DNA of 64,000 nucleotides from Ehretia macrophylla (Eukaryota > Streptophyta > Magnoliopsida > Boraginales > Ehretiaceae). Position 1 is the stretch's first letter, and each line of letters opens with the position of its first letter. The stretch lies in assembly GCA_037974665.1 (NCBI GenBank), contig CM075781.1, forward strand, positions 36,921,735-36,985,734. The letters run 5' to 3'. The notes below the pieces were generated by a model that did no database searches, had not been told where the DNA came from, and saw nothing but the letters and a program-made list of their open reading frames with translations. Positions 11,191-23,035 of this stretch are shown piece after piece. The translations under genes were made by a program, and so were the position numbers.

Positions 11191-11239
11191 GATAAAAATA
11201 AAAAATAAAAAAGTGAAATTGACAAAAGAAAGCTAAATA

Positions 11240-11410
11240 AAGGATAATATGGTCATTTTAGACTTGTTGTTAACGAACATTAACGGAATTAAAGATTGGG
11301 GAGAGTGTGCAACATTCGTTGTAACACAGGGGTTATTTGTGACTTTTCAAAACATAGGGTTTATTGTGCAACTTTTGTCTAACACAAAGAGGTGTTATGC
11401 ATTTTACTCA
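11240..11410. repeat. Orphan terminal repeat of a Mutator-like element
   Basis: Read from its right edge on the minus strand, this begins GAGTAAAATGCATAACACC, followed by phrases built like the ends of the long-TIR elements elsewhere in the window (short blocks of CCCC separated by AT-rich text). No partner repeat was found nearby. A 79-codon open frame over it shows no family resemblance. Confidence 0.35.
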
Positions 11411-11489
11411 AAGAAAAGGAAGCAAGCTTCAAGTAATGTTATTGAAAAAATCCAAAAGGAAAGGAGCAAATATCAAAGTGCAAATTAAA

Positions 11490-12180
11490 TAATTAGGCAC
11501 AAAAAGATTGATAAAATATTATTGTTAATGTAATGATCTCATTATGTAAAATCTCCTATATATGTAATAATCTTTGGTTGATGGACGGTGTATTTTTATA
11601 AATTTTTCTATAGACGCTTCTAAAGGGAAATAAATTCGTTATACACTTCAAGTCTCTCACACTCGTGTTATAGAAAATAAATGAATAAATAAAGTCTACG
11701 GAGGAAAATTAAAGAAAATAAAAAGAGAGAAAAATATCATAAAGAAAATTAGAGTAATGAAGTTTCCCTTATTTGGATAGCTAATGCAAAAAAGAATGGT
11801 GGGCCGCTATATATGAAAGTAAAGGATTTAATGTTTCGACGCTGTAGGATTGGAGAACGAAGAGAAAAGTGATAACTTTTATAAACCAATTTACATATAT
11901 AATGTTGCTTGGGGTTGGGGCAGATTTGTTCTATGAGCTCAGCAAATGGCAATTGTTGAACATAACAAAGAAAATTTTGTACTTATACATTTTATTATCG
12001 TTTCCTTCCGTTTTCCCCCTAAATGGGGGAAAAATGAATGTAAGGGTGGAAGTGGCTATCCTTCCATATTTTTCCCTTAAAAAGAATTTCACTCCAATAA
12101 AAGGAGGGATATGTACACCCATCTCTTTTTCCCTCTTAGGCAAGTATAGTTTGCACAAATATCTTGTATGATTCGAACAT
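11490..12180. other. AT-rich stretch, nothing recognised
   Basis: No conserved gene, RNA or element end seen. Confidence 0.4.
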
Positions 12181-12312
12181 GAATATAGTAAGAGTATTAT
12201 TTGCTAGGTAAATAAACATTTCATTTCACTTCAAAATCATGAACAGCAAATCATGTACAACAAAAGTCCCTCAAAGCACTAGTTAAGACAAACAAATATT
12301 CTAATCCCTACA

Positions 12313-12590
12313 TTAGATTGTGTTTACCAATAAACTCCTAAATTTACATAGCAGGCTAACTTTGCATCTAACATGCGAAAGAATTTTTTCAATAATTTGG
12401 TCCTCTGTTTGTGGGTTGGAGCCAAAGACTCTTCCATTCTGTTCAAACCAAATATTATAAATACAAGCATTGAAAACAACTTTTGTAATTGTCGCCTTGA
12501 GGCTACGTCCTTTAGGAAAAGAGCTTAACTTTTCCACCAGCGATCTTTGGAAAACAAAATCTATTTTTAGGCACAATCGTGAAAATAATT
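12313..12590 (-). mobile_element. LINE (L1-type) 3' fragment
   Basis: The minus-strand frame contains LKATITKVVFNACIYNIWFEQNGRVFG followed by a segment ending IIEKILSHVRCKV (positions about 12550-12350). That pattern matches the C-terminal end of plant LINE ORF2 (the zf-RVT region and beyond, usually ...YxIWxERNxRxF...). Only about 90 codons remain; reverse transcriptase and endonuclease are absent, as in a 5'-truncated copy. Confidence 0.65.
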
Positions 12591-12599
12591 TTCAAGCTT

Positions 12600-13655
12600 A
12601 TTCTACAGACTCCTTGGTATAGTTTCCTTCATCACATAATATTTGATATCAAGTGTGACTAAAAGTAAAAATATATTTCCTGTATGCTATAAGAGAAGAA
12701 TATTGTTCTTCTTGTGGTACAAGATAATTAGTTACAAAATGACAACAATAAAATTAATAAATTGTAATCATTATTACATATGGTACGGTTTTCTATATGG
12801 TCCAACCTTTTCTATGTGAGGTCGTTGTCGTTGACTGACCTATCCTTCTACTAATAATGCAAACAGGTGAACCCTAGCAGCCAATTTTAGACTTTTGGTA
12901 TCCACCAATTAGACCTCTTCTTTAGAGGGAAATGATCTACTAAGAAATCTACAAAGAAAAAGCTCTAAATTAAGGTCATTAATTATTATTTATGACATAC
13001 TTTAGAGGGAAAAGATCTCTTCCTTGAAGATGCAATGACACCAAATTTAAATAAAAAAGACTCCAACGATGTTCTCAGCTTCTGCCACATAGTATAACAT
13101 TTACATCATTTTGAGGAACGTAATTGTGTTCCCCGTAATAAACTGAAGTTTATAGAAAGCTCTGATAGGATTAATTAGAAAATTTGATGCAGTTTGTATT
13201 TTGGTATTAATACTTTTTAACTATGGATAGAAGTTGGCTAGTTTAGTAAGATTAATAGTCCCTAGATAATATTTGGCAACAAGTGACATTAATCGGAATG
13301 TGTATTGCATGAAATTGTGAACAATCGAATTGTAGATGAGCCAAATTCAAATAATGGTCCTCCACAATTCCAGCCACATGTCGATTATGGTCACTGTTGA
13401 AGTATGATGGTCTATACTCCCGTTACTAATTAATCAAAACAGAAAATAGCGTGTATTTGGTCCATGTAAAGTCAATAATTTTTGTAGCATACTTCAGCAA
13501 GGAAAAGATCTATTCTTTCAAGTTTTTTCTTTTTTGAGTCAATTCTCTTTCAAGATTCAGTGACACCAAAATTAAATAAAAAATGACTCCACCGATGTTC
13601 TCAGCTCCTTCCTTCCACAAAGTATAACATTTATATCATTTGAGAAACATAATTG
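12600..13655. repeat. Region with a diverged direct duplication
   Basis: A segment around 13006-13140 (GGAAAAGATCTCTTCC ... GATGTTCTCAGCTTCTGCC ... AACGTAATTGTG) recurs in diverged form at about 13490-13660 and continues after the MITE at 13822. Copies are about 480-500 bp apart. No gene is seen. Confidence 0.55.
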
Positions 13656-13811
13656 GGGTGAAGTGCACATGACCCCTTGTATTTTTGTAAAGTTATACAA
13701 TACCCTCTTTGGTTTTAAAAGTGTACGGATGCCCCTTGTAGCTTCTGAAATTAAGCACAATGTCCCCAACATAATTGTGTTTCCCACAGGGGGGTCATGT
13801 GCACTTCACCC
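13656..13811. mobile_element. 156-bp MITE with Mutator-like ends
   Basis: Starts GGGTGAAGTGCACATGACC and ends with its inverse. It is flanked by AACATAATTG (13646-13655) and AACCTAATTG (13812-13821), a near-perfect 10-bp target duplication. The undisturbed target can be read in the diverged duplicate near 13130. Long TIRs with a 9-10-bp duplication suggest the Mutator superfamily. Confidence 0.7.
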
Positions 13812-13821
13812 AACCTAATTG

Positions 13822-14285
13822 TGTTTCCCATAAATATTTCTTTCTCTAGAAATTGGACCTAATTTGTCAAATGTCCAAACTGTCCATAAAAATGCTACTG
13901 ATTGTGCATAATTTGTGCGAATAGTATGCAGAATATAAGTCTTCAAAGCTATGACCTAAAATAAATTAAAAAAACGTAAAAAATATAAATGAGTAAGATT
14001 AAAATAATATGAATATTTGTTCATATATTTATAGGCATTTTGAACATTTCGATCGTTAAAATAAATTAACGGATATATATTAAGTCCATAAACCCACCAA
14101 GAAATTTCTAAAAACACAGGGATCGGATCTAGTTAGGATAATGCAAATAAGTTAACCAATAAAACATTCTCTGTCGAGGCGAAGATATTATTAAAAGGAC
14201 TTTTTCAGATTATGATCATTTGTGAAAAGGATTGCAAATCTTGGAATGGAAATTTTAATTCAACACATCCCCTCTGTCTCCTTCC
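13822..14285. other. AT-rich stretch, no gene seen
   Basis: It begins with the continuation of the duplicated segment interrupted by the MITE. Nothing else is recognised. Confidence 0.4.
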
Positions 14286-14611
14286 CTTATACTTGGGCGG
14301 ATCCAGCCGGAGACCGGCGGGGCCTCAGCCCTCCCAATATTTTTTTTTTCTCTTTTAACTTATGTACATTTTTCACTTCCAATATCTCTACATAATGATT
14401 GATCCTCCTATTATAATTGATACACTACACGCACAATAACTGTCATTAACCCACCCACCATTCTTTCTCTCTATGTATATATATTTTTATCTTTTCCACT
14501 CCCCCAAGTCCCTTTTTCAGTTTTTCCCTTTCACCTTTTCCTTTTCTCCCACTTCCTTTTCCTCATTATTCCTCTTTCCATTTTCCCTTTTTCCGTATTT
14601 TTCCTCAATCC

Positions 14612-17522
14612 TGTAACGCCCCAATCCCTAACAGAACCGGGACTCCTATTAATTATGCTATCCTCAACCCAATTTCAAAGTCTGGGCACGAAATTTTAGG
14701 AAAAACGGACGGAGTCTCCCCTATTTATAGGACTAATAAAAAAACATGCAAGCAACAACATATAACCACAAGACCATAATCCACAACCTCAATCCATTTC
14801 ATCTTTACAACATGCAAGTCAACTAGGCAATAAAGTAAAGACTACAAGTTAATAAAATATTACAAGCCATTCATAACTATCAATACATTCTAAACTTAAC
14901 TTTATAATTACAAAACTAAATTCATTGACAATCCACGTAAGCCAGCATAGTCAACACGAAACTCTTGAGCCTTCTTTTCTACCTCTGATAGCACTAATCC
15001 TAAAAGGTGTTAGAAACGAGTGTGAGTATACAACATGTATACTCAGTAAGGGAGGTGATGCAGCATACCGAGGAATGCTTTCATGAGATGCAACAAGAAT
15101 AATAACATATACAACACAAAATAACAAAATTATTAGACAAGTATTTAACCAGGTATAAAAAGGATATGGTTCCACGTTTGTCTTCAATCACAAGCCACGA
15201 GCCAAGATCTTCAACAAGTGCCAGCAAAACCCTTATCCCTTCAAAATGGGGTACTCCGGATGTACCCCGATCCTACGACCCTTTCTCCTGAGGTAGGTCC
15301 ATATGCCTAGCAGGTGAACCACGCCTCTGAGGTAGTGGAGTATAATCAGCGAGAGAAAAGGAATAGGTACCATGGTAGTCGAGGAAGCATGGCAAGCCTG
15401 ATGCCGCCCGTGTTTCTCGAGGCTACCTTGTCCGAAAAGGTTGCGCAACCCTAAGGGCAAGATCACGAAAGCCAAGTATATCAAATATCACATAAGAGGA
15501 ACGACAAAGTAGGTCATCCTTGCAGTTAATTACATATAACACGAAAAGACACAAGATAGCAAGTAAATAACGCATATAATTTTATCAATTACTAATGAAT
15601 ACAATCTAGAAATAATAAATTAAGTTAAGATGCACAGAAAAGATGAAAACTCACTCACATTGGATCAGGCTACATAAGCTATTGAAAAGCTATATTCACT
15701 CCCAACCTTCCTGAGTTTAGCTCGGAAGTGTAAACCCTAGTTTGGTCACATAAGTATACACTTAGCAAAAACTCACAATACTAAGTAAACTAACTTCACA
15801 AGGATACTTCACGGTAACATTTATACTCGAAGCATTGCAACTAAAACTGTAACATCATTCCTATCACACGTAGATAACCCAACTCATTAGCATTTAACTT
15901 GTTATTTCACCCAACCTTCCAGTTAGCAATTTAGTCTTTCAACCATATAATGACAACCAACAAGCACTTAATACAATCTTATATACCTACACTTAATTAT
16001 TCATATTCTTTTAAGCTACAATTTATTTAGCAACTAAGCTAGATGCTCACATAGCGTAATTAGCATTCTCACTTCCTCAGAAAGGCTATAGCTACATAAG
16101 GAAGAGACGTACCACACAATTAACAAGGCATATAACAAAACTAGGTAGGTTCGCTCAAAGAAGCCAAACTTACATAATTCACGAACTTCACCAAATGATT
16201 AAACAACCTAGCCAAACATCCAATAACATCAAATCCATCACATAAAGGTAGATTACAAGCAATTAACTACAACTAATCACTTTTCCCCCTTGGTTAGCCA
16301 TGCAATTTCTTCTCCCACGCAAAATTCAAGATGCCAAATTCACAAGCCAAACATTCTACATTTCTAAGAAGGCCAAAAGACACCTACCTAGACCCTGAAA
16401 CCCCACTTTGGAGACAAAAACTCGGGTAGGCCCCGAGTAAGTTTTAACTACACCTACTCTATCCGGACCCCAATTTCTCTCAAAGAAAGCACTAAAAGTA
16501 CTTCCATGCCCCAAGGATACCCAATCTAAAGTCCAAACGTGTCTGTATTGTGTTATGTGAAAAATCCCCTTTTTAAAGTTAGCCAATTTTGCATTTTAAC
16601 TCCTTTTCGGGCAATTCAACCTCATGTGAGTTTTTAACTAGTTTCATTAATGTCTAAAGCACCTAAACGAAGCCTCAATTCAATCTAATTAGCAAGTTTT
16701 ATCAAAATTCTAATTTTCATCACTATTCATCATCTCTTTCATGCAATCTCAAGCTTCAACCATGGAGTTTATTAACAAGCTACAAAAGTGAGTTCTATAG
16801 GCTCTAGAAAACACATATCAAGCATCTATAACAAGTAATATAGCTAAAACTAACAATACAAGAATTTTAAAACAATTGAAACAAACTTTAAACTCAAAAT
16901 AATGCAACTCCCTCACCATTTAAAGGTTGTAGGCAAGTGGTTGAAGCTTCCAAGTGCTCCAAAAATCTCTAAGATCAAGCCAAGAAGTCAAATGCAAGGT
17001 TGGATGATGAAAAATTTTCTCCTCTTGGCTTCCTAGGGCTGTCGGGGTTTTTTTTTTTTTTTTGGGGGGGGGGGGGTGGGGGGGGTGTTTGGATAATTTT
17101 TGCTTTTGTTTTAATGAGTATATTGTATATATGTATGATATATTGAATATATGTATGAGTATGTTATATTATATTAGGTCAAATGTCTCTAATGCTTGGT
17201 CAAATGAGCTTAAAACTCTAATTAATTGCTAGCTAATTTAAAACCAATGTTTCTACATACGTAACACTATTCAACGAAGCGAAAAATATTTTTCAAACGC
17301 ATACTCTCGGCCCCCAAAGCTCAAAACTACCATTTCCCAACTCCTTTTATATGTCCTGTGGTTTAGGAAAAAATTTAAATCGAGCATTTAAGATAGTCAA
17401 TTTTTTTATGAATAGTGGCCTCTAAATAAAATAATTAAGCAAGAAAAGAAATGCACATAAAAATGTTCAAGTAGATATGCAACAGTTATTTAAAAGATAT
17501 GATAAAATTCCCGGGCGTTACA
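14612..17522 (-). mobile_element. Solo LTR of a long-LTR Ty3/Gypsy-type family
   Basis: The 2.9-kb block begins TGTAACGCCCC and ends GGGCGTTACA, with the 5-bp duplication AATCC on both sides (14607-14611 and 17523-17527). It matches, in inverse orientation, the LTRs at 43379-46834 and 47991-51441; for example the stretch around CCTTTCTCCTGAGGTAGG at 15281. No internal region is present, so it is a solo LTR left by recombination. It holds T- and G-homopolymer runs near 17050-17088. Confidence 0.85.
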
Positions 17523-17719
17523 AATCCCCTCCCCGATAAGAATTCTCTCCCACCCTTCCTACAGGCCACAATCATCTTTCTCTCTTCACATAAAAATGTT
17601 CAAGTAGATATGCAACAGTTATTTAAAAGATATGATAAAATTCCCGGGCGTTACAAATCCCCTCCCCGGTAAGAATTCTCTCCCACCCTTCCTACAGGCC
17701 ACAATCATCTTTCTCTCTT
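17454..17719. repeat. 133-bp tandem duplication across the solo-LTR end
   Basis: The block starting CACATAAAAATGTTCAAG at 17454 is repeated at 17587 almost without change. Each copy holds the last 69 bp of the LTR, the AATCC duplication and about 60 bp of hAT sequence. The duplication therefore arose after the LTR inserted. Confidence 0.9.
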
Positions 17720-18216
17720 CCATGGCGCAAGTGCACAGTCTTTTTTCCTCAATTTTAATTTTTAAAGCATACACACACAAAGGTAAAGGAGTAGACCATG
17801 AAAAATATTATATAACATTTAATTTTTTTTTTTGGTAAGTTAATTTTATGCATAATTGTTAATAAAAAAATATTTTTTGATGTGTTTTCTACCCGTAAAA
17901 AATACTGCATAAAAGAATACGGTATAATAAAATAATAATAAAAAAAAACTCAACCCCCAAGATTAAGTTTATGATCCGTCCCTACTTATACTGCTATTTT
18001 TTCTTCAGCAACACGCACGATGGCTCCATATATAAAAAGGATGAGAAATAAGATAGAATAGTAAAAAGCCGATGATGCACTAAGAATTGACAATTATCAT
18101 AACAGAAAATAGCATGTATGCACTCCAGGATATCAATATTTAAATACCTAGAGAGACTGACTTCCGATGATACGTTCTACTATGCTGTAAGATATTAAAA
18201 CGTCCATTGTTGAAGC

Positions 18217-18750
18217 CATAGTTATCAGAATTATACGATTCACGATTCGAATCTTACGATTCGATTCGATTCATAAGAAAAACGATACGAATCAGCATGC
18301 GAATCAAAAATATACATGAATCGCACTGAATTATGGTGAATCTTATGATTCAACATACGATTCAACGATTAATACGATTCATTGCAATGCTACATTTACG
18401 TCAAGTCTCATTGTTTTTTCTTTCTCTTTTCTTCTATGTCCAAACCATAACAAAGCATAGTCAACCATAATAAAAATAGCCAAAGTGAAGACACAAAGAC
18501 CTTTACTAGTGTTGTTGGCTAAAATCCTTGATAAAGTTGAAGGTGATGAAGAGATAGGTGTAGTTGTTGTGGTTAATAATGTTGTTGTGATGACCTTTTT
18601 ATTAGTTTACTTTAAAGATTCATACAAATATAGAGTTATAAATTCAATTTTGAATGTGAACGAATCGTTACGTTTCACGATTCGATACGGTTCACGATTC
18701 AAAAAAATGATATTTCGATTCGCGATACGATTCACGATTTGACAACTATG
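18217..18750. mobile_element. 534-bp non-autonomous hAT element
   Basis: Ends CATAGTTATCAGAAT and ATTTGACAACTATG are inverted repeats, and an exact 8-bp duplication, GTTGAAGC, flanks the element (18209-18216 and 18751-18758). The subterminal parts repeat CGATTCACGATTCGAATC-like motifs in both orientations. There is no transposase. The 8-bp duplication assigns it to hAT. Confidence 0.8.
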
Positions 18751-18759
18751 GTTGAAGCT

Positions 18760-19217
18760 GATAATTGTTGACTATAGCGTGATTCTTCACGAACAAGAGA
18801 AAATTTTATAATGATAATTATATAGGGGCAAAATGCTATTTTTCCCCATAAGAAATTTACATGAGGTTTTTATTTTACTCATATTTTCCTATGATATTAA
18901 ACTTTGTCAAATAAAGTCTTATGTTAAAGGACATTTTCATCTTTTTATTTTTTGAAGTAAAAAAATAATATAAAAATTAATTTAATAAAATCATTCAATA
19001 AAAAGGTCTGCAATAAACTAGAAAACTATAAATAATATAAGTGATGAAGAAAGATATAAAAGAAGTTTATTATACGAATTTTGCATCATGCACAAAATTA
19101 ATTAGAGAAAAAAAAATGTGTTCAATTTAAAATCTATTTTTTTTACCTATACATACATCTCAAATTGAATTTAATCATTTTTCTAACCTAGCGTATAATT
19201 TTTTTGGAAAAGAGAAA

Positions 19218-19260
<43 letters not shown>

Positions 19261-20104
19261 AAAGGATAAAACAATTTAGTGTACAAAATTCACATTGTGA
19301 ACGAAATTAGAGAAAACATTTAGATTCATTTTAAATCTATCTTTTTCCTATATATACATATATAATATATCTATGTATATGTGTGCATCTAAAATTGAAT
19401 TTGATCTTTTCTTCTAACCCATTGTATAACTTTTGGTGACGAGCCAAACATAATACGAAAAAAAAAAATTTGAAGGCAATAAAATAGAATTAAATAGCTC
19501 AATAAGAAAATAAGTAGATCAGCGTTCTCTAATCTTAAGGCTTTGTTTGATAGAACTTGATGCTATTGAGAATTTGGGTAAAATTAAAAACTCATGGAGG
19601 AGTATCTGAGATTTAAATTAAAACTTATGGGAAAAATGGTTCATTTGAAAGGTAACCTAGTTTACTAGTATTCCATAATCTTGGTTGACTATAAATAAGG
19701 GTCCCCTAGAAATAATATTTCTCTGTAATCTTGGATGACAAAAAATAATATTTTTCCATAATCTTGGATGACAAGAAATAAAACGAATGGTTGCAAAATT
19801 TTATTGACTTATTTTCCTCTTCCAGGGAGAAAAAGCAATAAAAAATTAAATCTTACTAACCCCAACTTATAATTAGGCAGCCAAATCTAGAAGGCTGCTG
19901 TTACTGTTGCAGCCTGGAACTTCAACATATTTATTCAATAAATTTCTCTGAGCACAAATGTGAAACATTATACTATCTTTAACAAGAGTGGTTTCAATAT
20001 AACGTACCGTTCCGTATGCCTTTTTATTATCTGAGTAAGACGCAAGAAAAAAATATAAAAGCGTGATCAAAAGAAAAAGGGTACATACCCTAATTATTAG
20101 TTCG
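18760..20104. other. AT-rich intergenic DNA with simple repeats
   Basis: It includes an (AT)n run at 19223-19255 and a short repeated phrase (CATAATCTTGGATGAC) around 19672-19780. The segments near 18824 and 19640 look faintly like inverted ends of another Mutator-like relic, but the match is poor. No gene is seen. Confidence 0.4.
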
Positions 20105-20113
20105 TAATTTTTA

Positions 20114-20534
20114 GGGTAATTTATCAAAATGACCTTAAAGTTTTACCTTTTTTGATATTTAAGTCCTCTATCTTTTATTTTGGACAAAATAGTCCTTCAT
20201 CTTTTAATTTTGTGACAATCATTAGTCCTTGGAACAAAATCTATCGAAAAAATATCGTTAGTAAGCACGTAAATGGTATGTGGTCGCAAAATTCACAAAT
20301 ATTTAAAGGTAAAATTGTCATACGATAAAAGATAAATATCCTAAAGTTTATGCATTTTGCATCCACATACCATTCACATACTCACTAACGTTATTTTTTT
20401 TATAGATTTTGCTCCAATGACTAATAGCTGTCACCAAAATGAAAGATGAAAGATTATTTTATCCAAAATAAAAGATAAATGACTTAAATGTCAAAAAAAA
20501 AATAAAGATCTAGGATTATTTCGATAAATTATCC
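20114..20534. mobile_element. 421-bp foldback Mutator-like element
   Basis: The ends GGGTAATTTATCAAAATGACC and its near-inverse extend inward for about 175-190 bp on each side, so nearly the whole element can fold on itself. A perfect 9-bp duplication, TAATTTTTA, flanks it (20105-20113 and 20535-20543), which is the Mutator signature. There is no coding capacity. It lies 447 bp upstream of the start codon of MYB gene 1. Confidence 0.85.
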
Positions 20535-20980
20535 TAATTTTTATTGTGCTTGAAAAACAAGTCCTCTATCTTAAAAAAAAATTATATTTAAATCTTTTAA
20601 CTTTGTAACTTGATGCACACTATTAGACCTTTTGCCATTGTCTATTAAAAAGTAATTGTAAAGTTATATGTTTTTCTTGTTTTGCGTGACTTTATCACTA
20701 TTTTTTTTAATAAATGATAATAAAAGGACTAACGGTGTTACAAATTATAAAGATAAAGAATTTGAATATAGCACTTTCAGAAATAGTGTACATGTTTATC
20801 AAACACGGTAAAATGGGTATCAACCCAAAGAAAAAAAAAATTAAAGAAAGACGAAGTCTTTTGTCACTTTGAAAAATTTGTAACAACACAGTTTCTTGGT
20901 ATCAGATGGTCTACATAAAGCTGCATGCCAGGATCATTCCGTAGCTCCAATTCGAAAGGGGTTCCTTCACAATCTTGAGA

Positions 20981-22218
20981 ATGAAGTTAATTGACACAGT
21001 AGATATAAAGAAGGGAACATGGAGTCCTGAGGAAGATCAAAAGTTAATTGCTTATATAAGCAAATATGGCATCTGGAATTGGTGTCATATGCCAAAAGCC
21101 GCAGGTAGATACAAAACTTTCAATTGTGTCGTTGGAAAACCATGTCTAGCAAACCTCTCCGTCCCTGTTTCACTTTCAATTGTTGAGTACTTAAATTATT
21201 CTTCCACATATATAGGAATTTGTTTGCTATGTATGCAGGGCTTTCAAGGTCTGGCAAAAGTTGCAGACTTCGATGGATGAACTATCTCCGCCCAGACCTA
21301 AAGAGAGACCGGTTCACCATGGAAGAAATAGAAACAATAATTAAGATGCAAAAATCATTAGGGAATAAGTAAGTATTGTTGCCAGATCTATTGATATTGA
21401 AGGAACAAAAAGAGTAAACCTCTCTTTTTCTATGTTATAATCAATTTCTCCACAGCAGGTGTTAATTACCTCTCTTCTTCTTGTTCTAGCATTTTAGAAG
21501 TTTAAAAGCACGTAATTCAATAATCAGATAGTGATCTGCTGTAATGAGAGATTCCGAATTTAAACCATCACTTCAATTTCTATTGTACTAAAGGAAACAC
21601 AACATTCTTTCCTAGAAATGGTAGTCAATACCATACGTATAGCCTAACGAACCCTAAATCATACACTAATGTGTTGTTTTCAGGTGGACGAAGATTGCTG
21701 CAAAATTACCCGGACGAACTGATAATGACATCAAGAATTTCTGGCATGCTCACGCTAGGAAATACTTCAAAAGCAATCCAACAGTAACCAGGGCAAATCA
21801 TTATAGACCTAAGAGATTCAAACGTGAGGAAACTAGAGTGAAATCTTCGCTCAGCTATGGTGCAGATGAATCAAATCTTGAGAAGTCCAGCACCAACGCG
21901 GAGTCAACTCAATTTCATATTGTCGAATCATATTCCCCAAGCGAAGACTTTGGTGCCGCATTTGCAGGAAATGACTTATTGGAGAACATTAGATTTTCTG
22001 AAACACGTAGAGAGAACCAAGAGAATTTATTTTCAGAACAATTTTGCAAGGAGGATGTGTATCTGCCGGAGATCAATTCAACCATTTTTGAAGAAGCAAG
22101 TTCTCCGTACCCGGCGCAAGAGTGGAGCGTCCAAGAATTTGCATATGCTTGCAACAATGATGAATTAACTAGTTTTTGGTTTAATATCTTTCTAGAAGCT
22201 AGTCATCCTCTCTGTTGA
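20981..22218 (+). CDS. R2R3-MYB transcription factor, gene 1 (MYB14/15-like)
   Basis: Nuclear DNA-binding regulator of 262 residues in three exons: 20981-21104, 21239-21368 and 21684-22218, with GT-AG introns at the standard R2R3-MYB positions. Residues about 10-60 form R2 ([17 protein letters not shown], recognition helix [18 protein letters not shown]); about 62-113 form R3 ([29 protein letters not shown]). The bHLH-interaction motif of the R3 helix is not present. The C-terminus ends near [16 protein letters not shown], which resembles the 'FW' tail of subgroup 2 (MYB13/14/15; stress and phenylpropanoid or stilbene regulation). That assignment is inferred from memory. The start at 20981 is the first ATG in frame and gives the same exon-1 length as its paralogue at 60283. 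No clear TATA box is visible. The frame is intact. Confidence 0.88.
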
Positions 22219-22958
22219 GAGCACCATTGGAGTGTCTAAAGTGTTGTTGTTAGTCTAATGAGATGCCTTTCCATGCTTTTTTTTTTTCTTGGTCTTTTTT
22301 TTTTTTTTTTGAGAGCCCTGATGCCTATATTTTGGGAAGTTTTGGCATACACATCAAATGCCATTTTGAAGCAAGATGGACACCCTCAGGTTTAGTTCAT
22401 ATCAAAGATGTCAGATAGACCTCTGCAGATTTGGATAATGCTAGTTAATAACTTAGAGCAACTCCAAAAGTTCCGTATTTTGGCTCCTTAATTAAAATAT
22501 GGAGCCAAAATACATTTTACCGTCTTCATGAATGAGCTCCCTATCCTCCTCCTTATTTTGATAGAAAGTTTGGAAATCTCTTACCAAAACTAAAACCCCT
22601 AAATATTCACAACACAATAAAAAAAATAAAAAATAAAAAATAAAAATAAATTTAAATAGAGAACCAACTTGGAGAAAAAATTGTAAGAAAAAAATTCAAT
22701 TTAAATAAAGAATCCCAAAAATAAAATGATCAAAACTTGTACATAAAAAGGTAATAAAATTTAAAACAAATGACATACTTATAGAAATATTTTTCATAAT
22801 GAAATATTTGATCTTAATAAAAAACTAAAAAAAATAAAATTTGGGTTATAAACATAGACTTAGAAGTGTAATTTTAGGCATTAATTTTTTATTAGGCTAA
22901 TAAAAAAATCATCTCATTTTTCATCGATTTTAAACGTTAGATTATATATGTGTCATTT

Positions 22959-22960
<2 letters not shown>
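22219..22960. other. MYB gene 1 3' flank, AT-rich
   Basis: After the stop come T-runs (22278-22311) and a short palindrome around 22473-22507 (TATTTTGGCTCC / GGAGCCAAAATA). Preceded by GAGCAACTCCAAAAG, this looks like one end of a small MITE, though no second end is found. Confidence 0.45.

Positions 22961-22961
<1 letters not shown>

Positions 22962-23032
<71 letters not shown>
22962..23032. repeat. (TA)n tract at the edge of the pararetrovirus cluster
   Basis: About 70 bp of pure TA dinucleotide, directly followed by pararetrovirus-derived sequence at 23034. Confidence 0.95.

Positions 23033-23033
<1 letters not shown>

Positions 23034-23035
<2 letters not shown>

Larger units (their letters stand above)
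14294..17984. mobile_element. Non-autonomous hAT element carrying a solo LTR
   Basis: The ends are TGGGCGGATCCAG (left) and ATGATCCGTCCCTA (right), degenerate inverses of each other and of the common plant hAT terminus CAGGGGCGGATC. An 8-bp duplication, CTTATACT, flanks them exactly (14286-14293 and 17985-17992), as expected of hAT. No transposase is present. Most of the interior is the solo LTR at 14612-17522; without it and the tandem duplication at its end, the element was about 0.65 kb. Confidence 0.75.

Noticed and set aside
11249-11488. 79-codon plus-strand frame
   Set aside because: It overlaps what looks like a Mutator-like terminal repeat and resembles no protein family.
21838-22168. 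Alternative frames in the third exon of MYB gene 1
   Set aside because: The spliced MYB frame explains the sequence and aligns with its paralogue; the others do not.
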